Origin: an uncultured Ilumatobacter sp.
GTDB taxonomy: Bacteria > Actinomycetota > Acidimicrobiia > Acidimicrobiales > Ilumatobacteraceae
Reading direction: 5' to 3'
DNA length: 64,000 bases
Assembly (NCBI GenBank): GCA_938091165.1
Contig: CALKNK010000005.1
Coordinates: 51,732 to 115,731, forward strand
Below, piece after piece: positions 1 to 8,490 of the stretch. A program made the translations under genes and the position numbers. Within the stretch, counting starts at the first letter, position 1, and each line of letters starts with the position of its first letter. Under the pieces are notes generated by a model that ran no database searches, was not told where the DNA came from, and saw only the letters and a list, made by a program, of their open reading frames with translations.

Positions 1-2
1 AC

Positions 3-956
3 TCGGTCAACCTGGCCGAACTCCACGACCTGTCCCGATCGATGGTCAACTTTTGCTTTCTGCCGCTGTTCCACACTGGCGGTCTGAACTGTTACACGAA
101 CCCCGCGGCGTACTTCGGAGGTTCCACAATGGTGATGCGTACCTTCGACCCGGGTCGAGCTCTCGAATTGATCAGCGATCCGCAGCGAGGCATCACACAT
201 TTTCTCGGAGTTCCTGCGAACTACTTGTTTATGGGCCAGCACCCTGACTTTGCATCAGCAGACTTTTCGCGGCTGGTATCAACAGCTATCGGCGGCGCAC
301 CGGCCGCACTGCCACTTTTGAAGATGTGGGAATCGGTGGGCTGTCCATTGATTCAAGCGTTCGGGATGACCGAGACAAGCCCGCTTGTGCTGTCGATCAG
401 TAAAGAGATGGCCGTCGAGAAAGCGGGGAGCGCAGGTCTGCCCGCAATGAACACAGCTATTCGGATCGTCGGCGATGATGGCTTAGACGTAGGAGTCGGC
501 GAGATCGGCGAACTCTGGTGCAAGGGCCCGAACATCACGCCGGGTTACTGGAATAACCCAGAGGCCACCGCCGAAGCAATCACCGACGGCTGGTTGCATA
601 CTGGAGATGCTGCGCAGTCGGATGCAGACGGGTACGTGTCGATCGTCGACCGTTGGAAAGACATGTATATCTCTGGCGGCGAAAACGTCTACCCCTCAGA
701 AGTCGAGTCGACCTTGTTCGACCTCGAGGGCATCGCAGACGTGGCGGTGATTGGTCTCCCCGACGACAAGTGGGGCGAGGTTGGTCAAGCCGTCGTCGTC
801 AAGACCGACAATGTGGACATCGACGAAACGATGATCGTTAATTTCTGTCGTGAACGGCTGGCAACGTTCAAAGTCCCGCATTCGGTTCGCTTTGTCGACG
901 AACTACCGCGCAATGCGACCGGCAAGATTCTGAAGCGCGAGCTACGAGACCAGTGA
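3..956 (+). CDS. Acyl-CoA synthetase (AMP-binding, fatty-acid-CoA ligase), 5' end cut by the window
   Basis: C-terminal part of an ANL-superfamily acyl-CoA ligase, which activates a carboxylic acid to acyl-AMP and then acyl-CoA. The reading frame is open from base 3, upstream of the first ATG at 42, so the gene begins outside the window. Core motifs are present in order: GMTETSPL (substrate and adenylate site), WLHTGDAAQSDADGY (the TGD motif), DRWKDMYISGGENVYPSE (hinge and A8), and PRNATGKILKREL near the C-terminus, whose lysine catalyses adenylation. The downstream SDR, acyl-CoA dehydrogenases and thiolase point to fatty-acid or related acyl-chain breakdown. The exact substrate cannot be read from sequence. 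Confidence 0.93.
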   Translation, partial: SVNLAELHDLSRSMVNFCFLPLFHTGGLNCYTNPAAYFGGSTMVMRTFDPGRALELISDPQRGITHFLGVPANYLFMGQHPDFASADFSRLVSTAIGGAPAALPLLKMWESVGCPLIQAFGMTETSPLVLSISKEMAVEKAGSAGLPAMNTAIRIVGDDGLDVGVGEIGELWCKGPNITPGYWNNPEATAEAITDGWLHTGDAAQSDADGYVSIVDRWKDMYISGGENVYPSEVESTLFDLEGIADVAVIGLPDDKWGEVGQAVVVKTDNVDIDETMIVNFCRERLATFKVPHSVRFVDELPRNATGKILKRELRDQ

Positions 957-1088
957 AGGTGAGTTGAATGCGCCACGAAAGGACTTGAACTAGCGCAGTC
1001 GGACCCGTTTGACGAGGATCTTGCTGGGATCTGTAACGTTCGATCCAGCGCTGAAACCCACCATGGGTCAGCTGCGGGAAGGACAGCT

Positions 1089-1988
1089 ATGGAACTCGGA
1101 CCAGGCAAAGTTGCTGTAGTCACCGGAGCAGGAAGTGGCATCGGGCTAGCGCTCGTCAACGCCTTCGCCACCGCCGGTTGTTCGGTCGTCCTGGCCGACG
1201 TACAGGAAGACGCATTGGCCGCAGCTGCCAACGAAGTTGGCGCACATGGCGTCGAGACACTGACTGTTGTCACCGACGTCAGCAAAGTCGAGCAGGTCGA
1301 CGCGTTGGCAGCGGCGACTATAGAGCGCTTTGGTGCCGTGCACATCGTCTGCAACAACGCAGGCGTTGGCGGCGCAGGCGACCCGTGGGTCGGGCCAATC
1401 GAAACATGGGAGTGGGTGATCGGCGTCAACATGTGGGGCGTCATCTACGGCATTCGCGCCTTCCTCCCGCACATCGTCATGTCGGGTGGTGGTCATATCG
1501 TGAATACGGCATCGATCGCCGGCCTGTACCCCGGTTTCTCGCCGCCGTACGATGCAAGTAAACACGCTGTCGTTGCGATGACTGAGGGGTTATACACGTC
1601 TCTCAGGGCGGCAGAGATGCCTGTCGGAGTGAGCTGCCTGTGCCCTGGGTGGGTGAAGACAGGCATTGCTGAATCCGAACGAAACTGGCCAGCTGAGCTC
1701 GGGGCGCTGCCCGAGAGTGACGCAGGCGCGCAAATCTCGCGAAGTTACGTGCAGCGGGCCATTGATGAGGGCATGCCACCTGCGGCTGTTGCCGACCTTG
1801 TGGTTGACGCTGTGGGTAATGACAGGTTTTGGGTGTTCCCGCATGCTGATTTCTTGGACATTGCGATGGAGCGGTTCCACACCGTCGGCGAGGGCCTGAA
1901 CCCTGAGCCACCGGAGGAGTTTCCGGGCATGCCGCCCCGTTCGGAGATGATGGCCGAGATCATGGCAGCGATGCTCCCGCCGGAATAG
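1089..1988 (+). CDS. Short-chain dehydrogenase/reductase (SDR)
   Basis: Classical SDR of 299 aa, a NAD(P)-dependent alcohol/ketone oxidoreductase. The cofactor motif TGAGSGIG lies near residue 13, NNAG follows at about residue 90, then the catalytic Ser region (VNTASIAG) and YDASK with the Tyr and Lys of the active site. A PGWVKT stretch follows the active site, as in the family. The C-terminal extension of about 40 residues is rich in Pro, Met and Glu. It lies 132 bases after the acyl-CoA ligase on the same strand and could be co-transcribed. The substrate is unknown; a hydroxyacyl or alcohol intermediate of the surrounding acyl-CoA cluster is a reasonable guess. Confidence 0.92.
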   Translation: MELGPGKVAVVTGAGSGIGLALVNAFATAGCSVVLADVQEDALAAAANEVGAHGVETLTVVTDVSKVEQVDALAAATIERFGAVHIVCNNAGVGGAGDPWVGPIETWEWVIGVNMWGVIYGIRAFLPHIVMSGGGHIVNTASIAGLYPGFSPPYDASKHAVVAMTEGLYTSLRAAEMPVGVSCLCPGWVKTGIAESERNWPAELGALPESDAGAQISRSYVQRAIDEGMPPAAVADLVVDAVGNDRFWVFPHADFLDIAMERFHTVGEGLNPEPPEEFPGMPPRSEMMAEIMAAMLPPE

Positions 1989-2175
1989 ATCCAGCGCTGT
2001 TAGGTCTGACTGTCAGCGCCGACTTTTGGATTGCCTCTCAGAAGGACGGTCAGCGCTACATGCTCGTCATGTCGCCCACCGACACAGTTAGGTGTTTGCT
2101 GTTGTGACAAGCGATTGCTCGCTGCATTGCTCTCCTCGGTCCGACAGGGTAGAAAGCGTCCAAGGTCTGTCAGGG

Positions 2176-3378
2176 TCAGGCTTGGGTGCCGACCTTCAAC
2201 TCATTGAAAGGTACGCCTTTGTCAACGCCGGGTTCGCGGGGGAGGCCGAGAACGCGATCACCAATGATGTTCCGCTGAATCTCGTCGGTGCCACCTGCGA
2301 TCGATGACTGGAATGAGTTGAGGAAGATTCGCTGACGCTCGGAACCGTTCTCTGCGTCAGGCTCCCAAGCCACAGTATGCGGCCCGGCGATTTCAAGGGC
2401 GCACTCGCGCATGTACCAGGCAATATTCGATCCAAAGAGCTTGCCAAGCGAGCCGCCAGGACCCGGCGTCTTACCCGCCTTTTGCTCGGCCTTGGTCCGC
2501 TGCGCGACTAACGCTTTGGTGGTCTCCATTGAGTAGATCGTCATCAACTGCTGACGGACGACCGGGTCGTTGACCTTGCCGTTTTCCTGCGCTGCTTTGA
2601 GGAGCAGCTTGTACGTGGGTTGATTGACCTTGCCTGAGCCAGCGGTGCCGATGGCAACGCGCTCGTACATCAACATCGCTGTGGCCATCCTCCATCCGTT
2701 GTTGTACTCGCCAAGCAGATGGTCGGCTGGCACACGTACGTCGGTCATGAAGACTTCGTTGAACTCACTGCCACCATCGATTTGATGAATTGGACGGATC
2801 TCGACACCTGGTGCCTTCATGTCGATGATGAACATCGAGATTCCAGCGTGCTTGGGTTGGTCAGGGTCGGTGCGGACAATCACGATGCCGTAGTCAGCGA
2901 TTTGTGCGGTGGTCGTCCAGACCTTCTGCCCATTGAGGATCCACTCGTCTCCGTCTTTGACCGCCCTTGACTGCAGCGATGCGACGTCGGAGCCGGCGCC
3001 GGGCTCGGAGAACATCTGGCACCACAGGGTCTTGCCGGAGATGTTGTCGGGCAGGTACCGCTTCTTGATTTCTTCGCTGCCGTATTCGGCAACCATTGGC
3101 AAGCACATGCCGTGGCTGATGATGAATGCGCCGCTCATCATGGTGTAGTTACCCTGCGCTTCACGCCAGATTTTGTCGTGAGCCTGGGTGAGGCCGCCAC
3201 CGCCGTATGCCTCGTCGTAGGCGACGCCGGCGAGGCCAGCACCTGCGGCAGCGGCCAGGTATGCCTTTTGATCTTCGTAGCTGGGAACACCCTGCCCCTG
3301 CTTGTAGGCGTAGGTCTCAAGAAAGTCGTCGCACTTCTTACGGAAGTCGGATGCTTGCTGTTCAGTCAGTTCGCTCAT
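2176..3378 (-). CDS. Acyl-CoA dehydrogenase (FadE-like), 400 aa
   Basis: FAD-dependent acyl-CoA dehydrogenase introducing the 2,3-double bond in acyl-CoA. The three-domain arrangement is visible: helical N-terminus, central beta domain with CQMFSEPGAGSDVASLQ and WILNGQKVWTT (FAD and substrate binding), and helical C-terminus ending in SSIAGGTDEIQRNIIGDRVL, typical of actinobacterial FadE proteins. Length is normal. It is transcribed divergently from the marR gene at 3463, and the 84-base space between them contains a 16-base imperfect palindrome, so repression by that MarR protein is plausible. Electrons would pass to an electron-transfer flavoprotein not encoded here. Confidence 0.94.
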   Translation of the reverse strand: MSELTEQQASDFRKKCDDFLETYAYKQGQGVPSYEDQKAYLAAAAGAGLAGVAYDEAYGGGGLTQAHDKIWREAQGNYTMMSGAFIISHGMCLPMVAEYGSEEIKKRYLPDNISGKTLWCQMFSEPGAGSDVASLQSRAVKDGDEWILNGQKVWTTTAQIADYGIVIVRTDPDQPKHAGISMFIIDMKAPGVEIRPIHQIDGGSEFNEVFMTDVRVPADHLLGEYNNGWRMATAMLMYERVAIGTAGSGKVNQPTYKLLLKAAQENGKVNDPVVRQQLMTIYSMETTKALVAQRTKAEQKAGKTPGPGGSLGKLFGSNIAWYMRECALEIAGPHTVAWEPDAENGSERQRIFLNSFQSSIAGGTDEIQRNIIGDRVLGLPREPGVDKGVPFNELKVGTQA

Positions 3379-3427
3379 CTTGTTATCTGTTCTCTTGGTA
3401 GGAGTGGGCGGGCGTGTTGCGCTCTAT

Positions 3428-3443
3428 TGTATGACGTCGTACA
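3428..3443. promoter_or_regulatory. Operator-like palindrome in the fadE-marR divergent promoter
   Basis: TGTATGACGTCGTACA is a 16-base inverted repeat with one mismatched pair. It lies between the divergent acyl-CoA dehydrogenase (start 3378) and MarR gene (start 3463), 19 bases before the MarR start. Position and symmetry suit autoregulation by a MarR dimer. Binding is inferred. Confidence 0.5.
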
Positions 3444-3462
3444 GTATGTGTCCAGACGGACC

Positions 3463-3927
3463 ATGAGTAGCCTCACGAACAACGAACTCGACGCCCCGCC
3501 GTGGTTGCGTGTCGAGTCGACGCTGATGTCGACCGCACGCTTGATCCGCGATGCGTTCGACGCCCGGCTCAAACCACTTGAGCTCAATCTCACGCAAGCC
3601 AGCCTCCTGGCCTACGTCGCAGAGTTCGGAGCCACCACGCAAACCCGACTCGCTGACCAGATTGGCACTGGTCGCGCCGCGATAGGCACCGTCGTCGATG
3701 GTCTCGAACGACGCGGTCTCATTGAGCGCCACCCAGATCCTGACGATCGGCGTGTCTGGCGCATTGACGTTACCGGCTCCGGCCGGGCGCTTGCAGCAGA
3801 CATTGCCGGTGTCGACGAAGTACTCCGCGGCGAACTCCGTCACGGCATTGGTCGCGAAGAACGCCAAGCCCTCAGCTGGGTTCTCACCCGGCTCCAAGTC
3901 AATCTCCAATCCGCAATCAACACATGA
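3463..3927 (+). CDS. MarR-family transcriptional regulator
   Basis: 154-aa winged-helix protein. The central part reads as a MarR HTH and wing: TRLADQIGTGRAAIGTVVDG is the recognition region, followed by LERRGLIERHPDPDDRRVW, the wing with its typical DDRR turn. N- and C-terminal helices would form the dimer interface. The ATG at 3463 was chosen because the longer open frame upstream runs antisense through the divergent fadE gene. It lies 55 bases before the thiolase gene on the same strand and is divergent from fadE, so it probably senses an acyl-CoA or aromatic ligand and controls this fatty-acid cluster. Confidence 0.9.
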   Translation: MSSLTNNELDAPPWLRVESTLMSTARLIRDAFDARLKPLELNLTQASLLAYVAEFGATTQTRLADQIGTGRAAIGTVVDGLERRGLIERHPDPDDRRVWRIDVTGSGRALAADIAGVDEVLRGELRHGIGREERQALSWVLTRLQVNLQSAINT

Positions 3928-3982
3928 GGACCGTATGGCGCCAGACGCCAAGTTGTCCTCGACACAGAAAGAAGAAGACCAC

Positions 3983-5149
3983 ATGAGTGAAGCAGTCATC
4001 GTCGACGCCATCCGCACACCTGGAGGTAAGCGCAACGGCCAACTGAAGGATCAACACCCTGTTGACCTCGCAGCACACGTTCTCAAGGCCCTCGAGGAGC
4101 GCAATGGCCTCGACCCGGCGATAGTTGACGACGTCATCATGGGCTGCGTCATGCAGGTTGGCGAGCAGTCGCTGAATATCGGCCGCAACGCTGTGCTGTC
4201 CGCTGGCTGGCCCGAAGAAGTGCCGTCGACCACTGTCGACCGTCAATGCGGCTCGTCGCAGCAGTCGATGCATTTCGCAGCGCAGGGCGTCATCGCCGGC
4301 GCCTACGACGTCGTCATCGCCGCTGGCGTCGAAGTCATGACGCGCACCCCGATGGGCGCCTCAATCGTCCAGGGCATGGGCTTCCCGTTCAGCCAGGACC
4401 AGCAGGACCGTTACGCCGACACCGGCCTCCCGCCGCAGGGCATCGGCGCCGACATGATCGCCGACGAATACGACATCACCCGCGAAGACCTCGATACCTT
4501 TGGCGCACAGAGCCAACAGCGCGCCACCATCGCTCGCGACGAAGGCCGGTTTGAGAACGAAATCGTGCCAGTCACAATTGATCTCGACGGCGAACAGGTC
4601 GTGGTGAAGAACGACGAGGGTATCCGAGAGGGTTCGACTGCAGAGAGTCTCGCCAAGCTGAAGCCAGCCTTCAAGGAAGACGGCAAGATCACCGCCGGCA
4701 ATTCCTCGCAGATCTCTGACGGTGCCTCCGCCGTGCTCATCATGAGTAAGGACAAGGCCGAAGAGCTCGGCATGAAGCCACGCGCCAGGTTCCACAGCTT
4801 TGCGCTCGCGGGAACCGACCCGGTGACCATGCTCAAGGGCCCGATTCCGGCGACCAAGAAAATCCTCGAAAAGACTGGCCTCAGCATCGACGACATCGAC
4901 CTGTTCGAAGTCAACGAAGCATTCGCCTCGGTCGTCTTAGCGTGGCAGAAGGAAACCGGGGCCGACATGAGCAAGGTCAACGTCAACGGTGGAGCAATCG
5001 CCCTCGGTCATCCGCTCGGCGCATCCGGCACCAAGCTGATGGCAACGCTCCTCAACGAACTCGAGCGCACCGGCGGCAAGTATGGCCTCCAGGTCATGTG
5101 TGAGGGCGGCGGCATGGCCAACGCCACCATCATCGAACGCCTCGACTGA
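3983..5149 (+). CDS. Acetyl-CoA acyltransferase (thiolase)
   Basis: 388-aa thiolase catalysing thiolytic cleavage of 3-ketoacyl-CoA (or the reverse condensation). The acyl-accepting cysteine sits in VDRQCGSSQQ near residue 91. The C-terminal motifs NEAFA, GHPLGASG (catalytic His) and MCEGGGMAN (second Cys) are all intact. The ATG at 3983 gives the standard MSEAVIVDAIRTPGGK N-terminus, preceded by a purine-rich GAAAGAAGAAG stretch. It closes the pathway begun by the ligase and dehydrogenases nearby. A perfect 11-bp inverted repeat just downstream separates it from the convergent dehydrogenase. Confidence 0.95.
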   Translation: MSEAVIVDAIRTPGGKRNGQLKDQHPVDLAAHVLKALEERNGLDPAIVDDVIMGCVMQVGEQSLNIGRNAVLSAGWPEEVPSTTVDRQCGSSQQSMHFAAQGVIAGAYDVVIAAGVEVMTRTPMGASIVQGMGFPFSQDQQDRYADTGLPPQGIGADMIADEYDITREDLDTFGAQSQQRATIARDEGRFENEIVPVTIDLDGEQVVVKNDEGIREGSTAESLAKLKPAFKEDGKITAGNSSQISDGASAVLIMSKDKAEELGMKPRARFHSFALAGTDPVTMLKGPIPATKKILEKTGLSIDDIDLFEVNEAFASVVLAWQKETGADMSKVNVNGGAIALGHPLGASGTKLMATLLNELERTGGKYGLQVMCEGGGMANATIIERLD

Positions 5150-5203
5150 GTTTGACGCAAATGATCTGATCCCAACCAACCTGGCAGACGGATCTGATTG
5201 TCA

Positions 5204-5245
5204 AGAGCCTGGCCTTTCCGTGCTACAGCGGAACGGCCAGGCTCT
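5204..5245. terminator. Bidirectional hairpin between convergent thiolase and acyl-CoA dehydrogenase
   Basis: AGAGCCTGGCC (5204-5214) pairs perfectly with GGCCAGGCTCT (5235-5245). The inner TTCCG/CGGAA arms can extend the stem. It is placed between two convergent 3' ends. Confidence 0.75.
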
Positions 5246-5263
5246 CTGCATTTTCAGCCTCGG

Positions 5264-6598
5264 TTAGGAGTTGATCGCGAGTTCGTCCAACACGTCTCCG
5301 TAACGCGTCATCGCGTCGGCCCGTCGGGTGGGGACGTGATCGATGCTCGGATCTGCTGGCCGGTAGCGCTTGAGCACCTGGCGGGCGACTGTGACCTTGT
5401 GGACTTCGTCAGGGCCGTCGTAGATCCGTGCCGCACGGGCGGCTCGGTACATGGCCTCGAGCGGGAGGTCGGTCGTGTAGCCAAGGGAGCCGTGAATTTG
5501 GATAGCCCGATCAATGACGTCATGGAGCACCTTTGCGCCCCAGAACTTGATGACAGCAATTTCGAGACGCGCATCGCTGTAGGTGCCGCCGGCTTCGTGC
5601 AGCTTGTCCATCTTCCACGCCGCCTGCAGCGTGAGTAGACGCGCCGCCTCGCGATCCGCGTAAGACTGGGCGATCCAGTCCTGGACCATTTGTTTGTCGG
5701 CAAGAATCGAGCCCTTCGTGTAGCGGGTGAGCGCTCGCTCACAGAGCAGATCGAAGGCACGTTGCGACTGGCCGAGCCAGCGCATTGCGTGATGAATACG
5801 GCCTGGACCAAGCCGCTTTTGGGCCAGCGCGAAACCCTGCCCGATGCCAGCCTCGCCGCCGACGACGTTGCCGAACGGGACACGCACGTCCTGGTACAGA
5901 ATCTCGGCGTGGCCGCCCGGCTCACCAGTCCTGTGGTCGGGCTCACCCATCGTCGGAACGTCGCGCACGATATTGACGCCGGGGGTGTTGGTCGGGACGA
6001 CGATCATCGAGAAGGCTTGATAAGGCGACGCGTCTTCGTCGAGGTTGGTCTTGACCATGACGATTAAGATGTCGGCAACCGAGGCGTTCGACGAGAACCA
6101 CTTGTGGCCATTGATGACCCACTCGTCACCGTCGCGCATCGCCTGCGTTGTGAGCAGCGTTGGATCAGCACCAGCCCCCGGTTCAGTCATTGAGAAACAC
6201 GAACTGATCTCCTGATCAAGGAGCGGTTGCATCCACTTCGCTTTCTGTTCCTCGGTACCACCAAGCGACAGCAGTTCGGCGTTGCCCGAGTCCGGAGCAT
6301 TATTGCCAAAGATGCGAGGCGCGAGGACTGACTGGCCCAGGATCTCGTGCATGAGGCCGAGCTTGACCTGGCCGAATCCGCCGCCGCCGAGTTCGGGTGG
6401 GAGATGCGCGGCCCACAGGCCTTGGTCTTTCACCTGTTGCTTGAGCGGCTCAGTGACCGTAGCGAACGCAGCGCGACCATCAGGGCTGCGGAACTCCGGC
6501 GCAAGGGTCTCAAGCGGGAAAATCTCCTCCTTCACAAACTCGCGCATCCAGGCAAGCTTTGCTTCGAATTCTGGTTCGGTCTCAAAATCCCAGGCCAT
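5264..6598 (-). CDS. Acyl-CoA dehydrogenase, 444 aa (ACAD10/11-like)
   Basis: A second FAD-dependent acyl-CoA dehydrogenase, clearly different from the one at 2176. Visible family marks are CFSMTEPGAGADPTLL and WVINGHKWFSSNA in the central domain, GPGRIHHAMRWLGQSQRAFD in the third domain, and IQIHGSLGYTTDLPLEAMYR near the C-terminus, a pattern of the longer ACAD10/11-like group. The ATG at 6598 has a good ribosome site (AGGAG, 6 bases upstream). It runs toward the thiolase, with a strong hairpin between them. Likely role: the first oxidation in degradation of a particular acyl-CoA, perhaps a hydroxylated or branched one; that specificity is inferred from the subfamily only. Confidence 0.93.
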   Translation of the reverse strand: MAWDFETEPEFEAKLAWMREFVKEEIFPLETLAPEFRSPDGRAAFATVTEPLKQQVKDQGLWAAHLPPELGGGGFGQVKLGLMHEILGQSVLAPRIFGNNAPDSGNAELLSLGGTEEQKAKWMQPLLDQEISSCFSMTEPGAGADPTLLTTQAMRDGDEWVINGHKWFSSNASVADILIVMVKTNLDEDASPYQAFSMIVVPTNTPGVNIVRDVPTMGEPDHRTGEPGGHAEILYQDVRVPFGNVVGGEAGIGQGFALAQKRLGPGRIHHAMRWLGQSQRAFDLLCERALTRYTKGSILADKQMVQDWIAQSYADREAARLLTLQAAWKMDKLHEAGGTYSDARLEIAVIKFWGAKVLHDVIDRAIQIHGSLGYTTDLPLEAMYRAARAARIYDGPDEVHKVTVARQVLKRYRPADPSIDHVPTRRADAMTRYGDVLDELAINS

Positions 6599-6967
6599 GG
6601 TCTGCTCCTACTCTCTGTTTGGTCGATGCGAACCTAGGCACAATTTGTCGCACTAACCCGATTGGAGCGTCGGCTTACAGTTGAGTTGCCCTTGAGTAGA
6701 GCGTCCGAGGTCAGGTAACGACAAGATCAGGTTCGAGTGTTACATCGTTGAGGATCCAACCGGTCGTTCTTCAACAGAGCGCTCAAATGGGTTCGATCCA
6801 GAACCTGAGTTACATCCGACGAGCATCGCGATCGACCGATTGCTTGCGCTGCAAGCGACACCGAATCAAGCCTGAGAAGCAACAGCCAAATCGAGCTGGC
6901 TGGCCTTAAATCGACAGCGGATGCGGCGCCGGGCTGAGCGTTCAGGCCCGAGTCAATCGTTGTGCGT
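6599..6967. other. 369-base gene-free stretch
   Basis: Between two minus-strand genes. It should hold the promoter of the acyl-CoA dehydrogenase at its left end. No RNA gene or repeat is recognisable, and a short minus-strand open frame (6727-7128) overlaps the CGNR gene and has no coding features. Confidence 0.5.
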
Positions 6968-7534
6968 TCATGTGGCTTTGTTGCGCTTGCGATGGTCAGC
7001 GGTGTGCGTCCGGCTGGCACAGCGTGGATCGGAGCAAAACCGTCGAGAGCCGTTACGTGACGAATCGTAGAAAAGTCGCTCGCAGTCGTCCGCGGCGCAG
7101 CGGCCAAAGCGTGTGATTCCGTTGTCACAAAGTTCGTTTGTCAGCGCCATCAGAAAGTCGGCAATCACCTGATCGTCAAACGTGGCCGAAGCAGGCGTCC
7201 AATGAATGTGCAACGCCGCTCCGCCGTGGTCGGTGAGTGAAGGCGAGATTTCCAACTCAGTCAGCTCCGCATTGATCCAGAGCGTGGCGGCGCTGACACC
7301 GATGTCCGGCAGCGACTGGACGCGATTAAGCAGGTCAGCGAATCGTTCGGTGGTTCGTCGAATGGCCGCCTCAGGAGCGATCACCGCACGAGGGAATCCT
7401 GCATCGTCAAGCACCTGTCGCATATCGACTGCGTCGCCGTTGTCTGTGGCAGCGTCAGTGAACGCATTGGCGACCCGCACTATTGCCTCGAGGGTCAAGA
7501 GTTGCTCAGTGTTGTTGCCCGATGTCACGTACAC
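6968..7534 (-). CDS. CGNR zinc-finger protein (ABATE-type putative regulator)
   Basis: 188-aa protein with the layout of the CGNR family: an alpha-helical N-terminal ABATE-like domain of about 130 residues and a C-terminal zinc finger. The finger is visible as RCAADDCERLFYDSSRNGSR followed by FCSDPRCASRTHTADHRK. The name-giving CGNR is CASR here. Four cysteines are well placed to bind zinc, and the basic tail suits nucleic-acid binding. Family members are thought to be transcription regulators. It is divergent from the PQ-loop gene at 7622, with an 8-bp inverted repeat between the two starts, so it may regulate that gene and itself. Confidence 0.85.
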   Translation of the reverse strand: MYVTSGNNTEQLLTLEAIVRVANAFTDAATDNGDAVDMRQVLDDAGFPRAVIAPEAAIRRTTERFADLLNRVQSLPDIGVSAATLWINAELTELEISPSLTDHGGAALHIHWTPASATFDDQVIADFLMALTNELCDNGITRFGRCAADDCERLFYDSSRNGSRRFCSDPRCASRTHTADHRKRNKAT

Positions 7535-7561
7535 GGAGACGAAGTTACTGGGTTTAACAAA

Positions 7562-7593
7562 AGTAAGGACTGTAACATTATTTGCTCCTTACT
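7562..7593. promoter_or_regulatory. Inverted repeat between the CGNR gene and the PQ-loop gene
   Basis: AGTAAGGA (7562-7569) and TCCTTACT (7586-7593) form perfect 8-bp arms around a 16-base AT-rich spacer. It sits 29 bases before the PQ-loop start and 28 bases from the CGNR start. It could be an operator or an mRNA hairpin; unproven. Confidence 0.45.
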
Positions 7594-7621
7594 CTTATCG
7601 ACCCACACCAGGAGGTGCTCC

Positions 7622-8260
7622 ATGAATTTCATACTCACTCTGACCGTCGTTGCTGCCAGTGTCTTGGGCTCAGGCATGGCCCTCCCGCAGGCGATGCGCC
7701 TGGCCCGCACCGGTAAAGTCGACGGCGTCTCGGCCGTGTGGATTGGCGTCAGCATGGCGATCAACGCATGGTGGACCGCCTACGCAGTGGCCACTTCACT
7801 TTGGGCAATTCTGCCCGTATCCACGGTTTCGCTAGCTCTCTACTTTGCTATGGCGACGGTCTTTCTCCGGTCTGTCGGACGCGAAGCGCTTGGCGGCATG
7901 GCGGTTGGGGTGCTTGGCCTTGGGATGGCACCGCTCCCTGCATTTCTGATTGGCGGCTGGGACTTGGCTGGGTTGGCCATCGGCCTGTCGTATGGCATCC
8001 AGCTTGCACCGGCGGTCTTCGCTGCCTATCGAACGCGGCAACTTGACGGGGTGGCCCCAACAACGTGGATGCTGTCTTTCGTGGAAGGGCTGCTCTGGCT
8101 GGCGTATGGCGCGATGATTACCGATTTGGCGTTGCTCGCTGGTGGAGCGACCGGCGTAGCGATGGCAGGTGCCATCCTGTTGCGTCTGATCGCGGTGGGT
8201 TCGGTCTCCGACCTCATTAGGGTGGATGACGTAACACGGGTCAAAGTGTCCCGGAATTGA
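7622..8260 (+). CDS. Two-bundle PQ-loop (SWEET/SemiSWEET-like) membrane protein
   Basis: 212-aa integral membrane protein with about seven hydrophobic segments and two copies of the PQ-loop three-helix bundle. The first carries ALPQAMRLARTGKVDGVSAV (Pro22-Gln23). The second carries QLAPAVFAAYRTRQLDGVAP, where Gln is replaced by Ala131. Bacterial SemiSWEET sugar transporters normally have one bundle of about 90 residues and dimerise, so a single chain with two bundles resembles a eukaryotic SWEET. The ATG at 7622 follows an excellent ribosome site (AGGAGGTGCTCC). Likely a small-solute transporter; the substrate is unknown. It precedes the cold-shock gene by 13 bases and may share its transcript. 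Confidence 0.82.
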   Translation: MNFILTLTVVAASVLGSGMALPQAMRLARTGKVDGVSAVWIGVSMAINAWWTAYAVATSLWAILPVSTVSLALYFAMATVFLRSVGREALGGMAVGVLGLGMAPLPAFLIGGWDLAGLAIGLSYGIQLAPAVFAAYRTRQLDGVAPTTWMLSFVEGLLWLAYGAMITDLALLAGGATGVAMAGAILLRLIAVGSVSDLIRVDDVTRVKVSRN

Positions 8261-8273
8261 ATAAGGAGCCGCA

Positions 8274-8477
8274 ATGGCAACCACAGGTACGGTCAAGTTT
8301 TTTAATGACGAGAAAGGCTTCGGCTTTATCTCACGCGACGATGGCGATGATGTTTTCGTGCACTACTCCAACATCTCGGGCACGGGCCGCCGTTCGCTCA
8401 ACGATGGTGACACCGTTGAGTTTGACATCGCGCCAGGGCGCAAAGGCCCCGAGGCCGTCGACGTCAAAGTCGTCTGA
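8274..8477 (+). CDS. Cold-shock domain protein (CspA family)
   Basis: 67-aa single-domain nucleic-acid chaperone. RNP1 is KGFGFI and RNP2 is VFVHYSNI, the aromatic patch that stacks on single-stranded RNA or DNA. The GTVKFFNDEKGFGF start is standard. A clear ribosome site (AAGGAG) lies 6 bases before the ATG. It sits between the PQ-loop gene and a small charged protein, with spacings of 13 bases each, suggesting one operon. Confidence 0.96.
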   Translation: MATTGTVKFFNDEKGFGFISRDDGDDVFVHYSNISGTGRRSLNDGDTVEFDIAPGRKGPEAVDVKVV

Positions 8478-8490
8478 GGAGGCGATCTGA

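Noticed and set aside
3112..3462. N-terminal extension of the MarR frame
   Set aside because: It runs antisense through fadE, has no similarity to MarR proteins, and the ATG at 3463 gives a normal-length MarR protein.
6727..7128. Minus-strand open frame of 133 codons
   Set aside because: Overlaps the 3' half of the CGNR gene in another frame; no family features.
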